Positions 5,050-5,205 of a DNA stretch of 5,205 nucleotides are shown piece by piece. Both the position numbers and the translations under genes were made by a program. The notes under the pieces were generated by a model, which saw only the letters and a program-made list of their open reading frames with translations, was not told where the DNA came from and did no database searches. Numbering within the stretch: position 1 is the first letter of the stretch; every line of letters starts with the position of its first letter. This stretch comes from Christensenella sp. UBA7868. Its GTDB lineage: Bacteria; Bacillota; Clostridia; Christensenellales; UBA1242. The stretch lies in assembly GCA_002501285.1 (NCBI GenBank), contig DLSG01000097.1:1-5205 (forward strand), written 5' to 3'.

Positions 5050-5205
5050 TTTTAAAGTATTTAATAAGTTTAATAGAAAATATTTAATAAAAACTATTAA
5101 GATAAACATTACACAATATTTAAACTCCATTTCAATAATATTTTTAAAACGTTTTGGAAATTTAAAATAATTTATCTTTTATTAACTTGTTTATTTTATT
5201 ATTGA
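5050..5205. other. Very AT-rich non-coding tail after queH, no clear feature
   Basis: I find no convincing gene or terminator here. TTAATAG (5070-5076) and CTATTAA (5094-5100) form a 7-bp inverted repeat with a 17-base loop but no U-run. AAAACGTTTT (5146-5155) is a short palindrome. The queH terminator is therefore either not a standard hairpin or lies beyond the window. Confidence 0.5.

Noticed and set aside
5070..5100. Inverted repeat TTAATAG/CTATTAA as a queH terminator
   Set aside because: It has a single G-C pair, a 17-base loop and no following U-run, so it would not terminate well.
4990..5130. Minus-strand frame of 46 codons encoding a very hydrophobic peptide, overlapping the end of queH, like a small toxin
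   Set aside because: No SD or clear promoter precedes the ATG, and AT-rich DNA readily yields Phe/Leu/Ile-rich frames. It would need transcript evidence.

Overview
The window is strongly AT-rich and gene-dense. It has strong Shine-Dalgarno (SD) sequences (AGGAG, AAAGGAG, AAGGGG), SigA-type promoters and hairpin-plus-U-run terminators. Together with a QueH-type epoxyqueuosine reductase, a YetF-like DUF421 protein and a YxjI-like LURP-one-related protein, this points to a low-GC Bacillota chromosome, most likely an anaerobic clostridial or related gut lineage. The phylum is inferred from style and gene families; the genus cannot be read from the sequence. I see no mobile element, CRISPR array, tRNA or rRNA.

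The layout is five transcription units, four of them on the minus strand, read from right to left. (1) 4287-3433 is a single gene for a 284-residue protein I do not recognise, with a near-consensus promoter and its own terminator. (2) 3291-1812 is a tight three-gene operon: a four-helix membrane protein, a protein with a soluble domain and two membrane segments, and a LURP-one-related (tubby/scramblase-fold) protein. It ends at a strong terminator at 1731-1759. (3) 1681-472 is a two-gene operon: a helical bundle-like protein and a DUF421 membrane protein, 1 base apart. It ends at an AT-rich hairpin that overlaps the last stop codon. (4) 415-1 is the start of a further gene, a soluble domain followed by a membrane segment, cut off by the window edge. 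(5) On the plus strand, queH (4426-5049) diverges from the unknown gene. Its extended -10 box lies 7 bases before the ATG, so its mRNA is probably leaderless.

Only queH has a clear biochemical role, the last step of queuosine formation on tRNA. Most of the remaining genes encode small membrane or membrane-associated proteins. Units 2 and 3 look like two separate envelope or membrane-surface modules of unknown function. The best candidate for something undescribed is the three-gene module of unit 2, followed by the DUF421 pair and the orphan 284-residue protein. No gap between genes exceeds about 160 bases, and every gap has been examined.
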